From Micrococcales bacterium KH10 (GTDB lineage: Bacteria > Actinomycetota > Actinomycetes > Actinomycetales > Cellulomonadaceae), in contig FZPE01000003.1 of NCBI GenBank assembly GCA_900188465.1, positions 248,001-312,000 on the forward strand: a stretch of 64,000 nt of DNA, in the 5' to 3' direction. The notes beneath the pieces are model-generated. The model saw only the letters and a program-made list of their open reading frames with translations. It did no database searches and had not been told where the DNA came from. The stretch's first letter is position 1. Each line of letters starts with the position of its first letter. The translations under genes were made by a program, and so were the position numbers. Below are positions 62,212 through 64,000 of this stretch, piece by piece.

Positions 62212-62772
62212 ATGGTCGACATCGCCGCCGTGCTACGGACACATGCAGCACAGATCAGCACCAGCGAATCTCGTTTGAGCAATCGGCGCGATATCGCACA
62301 CCGGCAACTCTCTGAGTCCGCATTGCCACCGCGCGCAGGCATACTTATGCGAGCCAGCGCGAATACGGTACTCAAGGCAACGAAGGCCAACACGGCCGAC
62401 CTCGCGGATCTCGCGCGCCTGATCCGGCGTCACGCTGCGGAAACCGAAAAGACCGTGCGCGACATCAACCAAGCAGAATCGAGACTTCGACCACGTATCG
62501 AGTCCGCCCATGCGCTCAGTCGCCGAGTCACCGAGGTGCATACCGCGGTCCAACTCAGTGAACTACATCCCTGGATGGCGCTGCGACCGTCACAGACAGG
62601 GCTGACACCCGGACTTGTCGCCGTGTACTACTACGCCGACCGGGGCACGATGATCGACCCCAGCGAAGTGCATAAGGCTCGGGTGATCGTTGCCGCCGTA
62701 CCGCAGATCCCGCAACCAGGGATACCCGAGTGGCTCAAGATTGAAGCCCAATTCATCGCTCGAGGACTGTGA
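62212..62772 (+). CDS. Helical protein of the WXG100 cassette, unassigned
   Basis: 186 residues from ATG 62212 (GTG 62206 is an alternative), starting eleven bases after the WXG100 gene. The first 120 residues are heptad-like helices (LRTHAAQISTSESRLSNRRDIAHRQL, ADLADLARLIRRHAAETEKTVRDINQAESRLR), followed by a compact end (TPGLVAVYYYADRGTMIDPSEVHKA). No signal peptide or membrane segment. It may be a T7SS partner or chaperone-like protein by position. No family recognised. Confidence 0.7.
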   Translation: MVDIAAVLRTHAAQISTSESRLSNRRDIAHRQLSESALPPRAGILMRASANTVLKATKANTADLADLARLIRRHAAETEKTVRDINQAESRLRPRIESAHALSRRVTEVHTAVQLSELHPWMALRPSQTGLTPGLVAVYYYADRGTMIDPSEVHKARVIVAAVPQIPQPGIPEWLKIEAQFIARGL

Positions 62773-62812
62773 ACCCGACAATCGGCCGGCTTGGGAATGG
62801 AAGGAGCACGCG

Positions 62813-64000
62813 ATGTCTCGTGATGACGGCACGATCAGCGGCGACATTGCCCTGGAAATCCTGGTCGGACACCAGATCGATGCCGCAGCCCACGGTTCAC
62901 AGCAGTTCTCCCAGATTGTTGGCGGGCGCCCCGATCAGATACTGAGCGACTTTTCTCGCAATGTCGGCGGACTCGTTCAGGAAACCATCCAACAGGTACG
63001 TGACGATCTGGCAGCGGAACCTCAACCCACTGACAACTCCCAAATAGCCAACACCGCCGACATCGAACTTGTCTTCGAAGACTCGTCCGAGTTGGCGCGA
63101 AATCTTGATCGGCTCAGTGACCAATGCGTCGATGCGATACGGGCACTGCGAGCGCTACTGTCGAGTTCCGCGCTCAGGCAATCGGCTGTTGCCTGTCCGA
63201 CATCAGCCGCGCGGGTCCAGAAGCGATGCGAAAGTCTGGTGGCCGAACTCGTCGCGCTTCAGCAGCGCGCTCGTCTACTCGCACCTGCCTGGTACTCGAT
63301 GCTCATGACGTTCCAGGCCACTGATTCCGCGCTGGACCGCCAACTGCGACACCTGCGTAATCACGTCACTGCGGCGGGCACGTTGACTCACAGCCTGTGG
63401 CGTCTCACAACTCGAACGGTGTCAACGACGATCCGGCTTCCGGCATCAGTGGGACTGTCAACTATTGGCGCAGCGAGCTATGTCACCTTGTGGCGAGCAT
63501 CAATGATGAGCGCAGTGGCCGCTGTTGCTGGGGCCGCAGCAGGTGGCGCGACCGTTTCCGCCCACAAAGCCATCGATGCCAATGACTGGCAACAGTTCTT
63601 CACGCCGGACGAGCTGGAAAAGTCCGCTGGAGAGTTTCTTGATAACTCTCCAGTGGAGTTCGACGGAATCATGCGAAGCCTCGCGCTCGCCTGGTCGCTC
63701 GCAGGTCACGGAGGCGCCGATGTCGAGAAGACCCGGCTCAGTGACCGTGAGCGACAAGCGATGACCCACGCGCGAACCGTGTTTCGTGACAGATTGCGTC
63801 AGTATCCGGCAATAGATCGTTACTTCAGGCGTCCCGCATCGGTAGCTGATCTGATGAGTAATGCCGCAGAAATTGATGCCATGGGTGGCCCCGATACTGC
63901 TGTCTTGCGAGTCATCGTTAAGGAAGCTGACCCACCCCATTTCACACTCGTGCTCCCGAGCACTAAGCACTGGTATTCCAGCAGTCCGATCCCAAATGAC
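62813..64000 (+). CDS. Large putative T7SS-linked effector, C-terminus outside the window
   Basis: The frame from ATG 62813 (AAGGAG seven bases upstream) has no stop to the window end: 396 codons, partial. Residues 1-200 are helical with no signal peptide. A hydrophobic Ala/Gly-rich stretch spans about 206-250. From about 350 it is compact and strand-rich; the last residues FTLVLPSTKHWYSSSPIP resemble the start of an alpha/beta-hydrolase (lipase-like) domain seen in actinobacterial WXG100-linked proteins (pattern VxxPGTxxWS). The nucleophile would lie beyond the edge. It is 40 bases after the helical gene. Hydrolase or toxin function is inference. Confidence 0.6.
   Translation, partial: MSRDDGTISGDIALEILVGHQIDAAAHGSQQFSQIVGGRPDQILSDFSRNVGGLVQETIQQVRDDLAAEPQPTDNSQIANTADIELVFEDSSELARNLDRLSDQCVDAIRALRALLSSSALRQSAVACPTSAARVQKRCESLVAELVALQQRARLLAPAWYSMLMTFQATDSALDRQLRHLRNHVTAAGTLTHSLWRLTTRTVSTTIRLPASVGLSTIGAASYVTLWRASMMSAVAAVAGAAAGGATVSAHKAIDANDWQQFFTPDELEKSAGEFLDNSPVEFDGIMRSLALAWSLAGHGGADVEKTRLSDRERQAMTHARTVFRDRLRQYPAIDRYFRRPASVADLMSNAAEIDAMGGPDTAVLRVIVKEADPPHFTLVLPSTKHWYSSSPIPND

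Overview
The window is chromosomal DNA of a high-GC Gram-positive bacterium (Actinomycetota). Several sequence features point there: tmRNA with tag peptide ADSKRTDFALAA, the prfB-ftsE-ftsX-smpB-ssrA order, a GlgE/maltokinase pair, a MarP-like CvpA/serine protease, a class E sortase, DUF3039, DUF2017, DUF3467, a WXG100-type protein, and frequent GTG starts. A VEPVETT-encoding palindromic repeat inside an ABC-F gene resembles repeats I know from Propionibacteriales, so that order is a guess, not a proof. Most of the window is housekeeping sequence. Accessory material lies at both ends and around 3-6 kb and 22-24 kb.

Layout. 1-3082 (minus): 3' part of a Tad-type pilus locus (Flp1-like pilin, TadE, and a very long DUF5702-like protein that runs off the left edge). 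3.2-5.6 kb: palindromes, a possibly decayed winged-helix regulator, a small Cys-rich membrane protein, a CueP-type copper lipoprotein, and a 55-residue zinc-ribbon protein. 5.8-10 kb: a manganese/zinc ABC transporter (lipoprotein, ATPase, two permeases) facing an MntR-type regulator. 10-22 kb: ATP-grasp protein, oligopeptidase B, tRNA-Lys, HNH/Excalibur lipoprotein, GroES-like protein, thiol peroxidase, tRNA-Leu, MgtE, TauE/SafE permease, TrmB, a NUDIX-like protein, and a sugar-dehydrogenase lipoprotein. 22.1-23.7 kb: a secreted-protein gene broken by a frameshift and an in-frame stop. 23.9-34.2 kb: ABC-F ATPase, DUF3054, the rdgB-rph-MBL-murI group, DUF2017-clpS, pncB, a helicase and DUF3039.

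34.2-40.6 kb (minus): an amino-sugar catabolic operon (solute-binding lipoprotein, two permeases, ROK kinase, NagB) behind a ROK repressor with a palindrome at its own start. The transporter ATPase is missing and is probably shared. 41.1-47.1 kb (minus): ribosome rescue and division genes (ssrA, smpB, M23 peptidase, ftsX, ftsE, prfB). 47.2-53.7 kb (minus): an envelope/stress block with TelA, an unassigned membrane protein, a solute-binding/VWA lipoprotein, a MarP-like protease, a mini membrane protein and a class E sortase. 53.8-57.4 kb: GlgE and maltokinase, which turn maltose-1-phosphate into alpha-glucan. 57.4-61.7 kb: two aldo/keto reductases, DUF488, a fumarylacetoacetase-fold enzyme and a methyltransferase. 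61.9-64 kb: a type VII secretion-style cassette (WXG100-like protein, helical protein, and a large protein cut by the right edge that appears to be entering a hydrolase-like domain).

The parts most worth following up are the right-edge WXG100 cassette, the TelA/VWA module, and the Firmicutes-like Tad locus with its palindromic upstream site. Two long genes (1-2150 minus and 62813-64000 plus) are open at the window edges; I found them by translating by hand.
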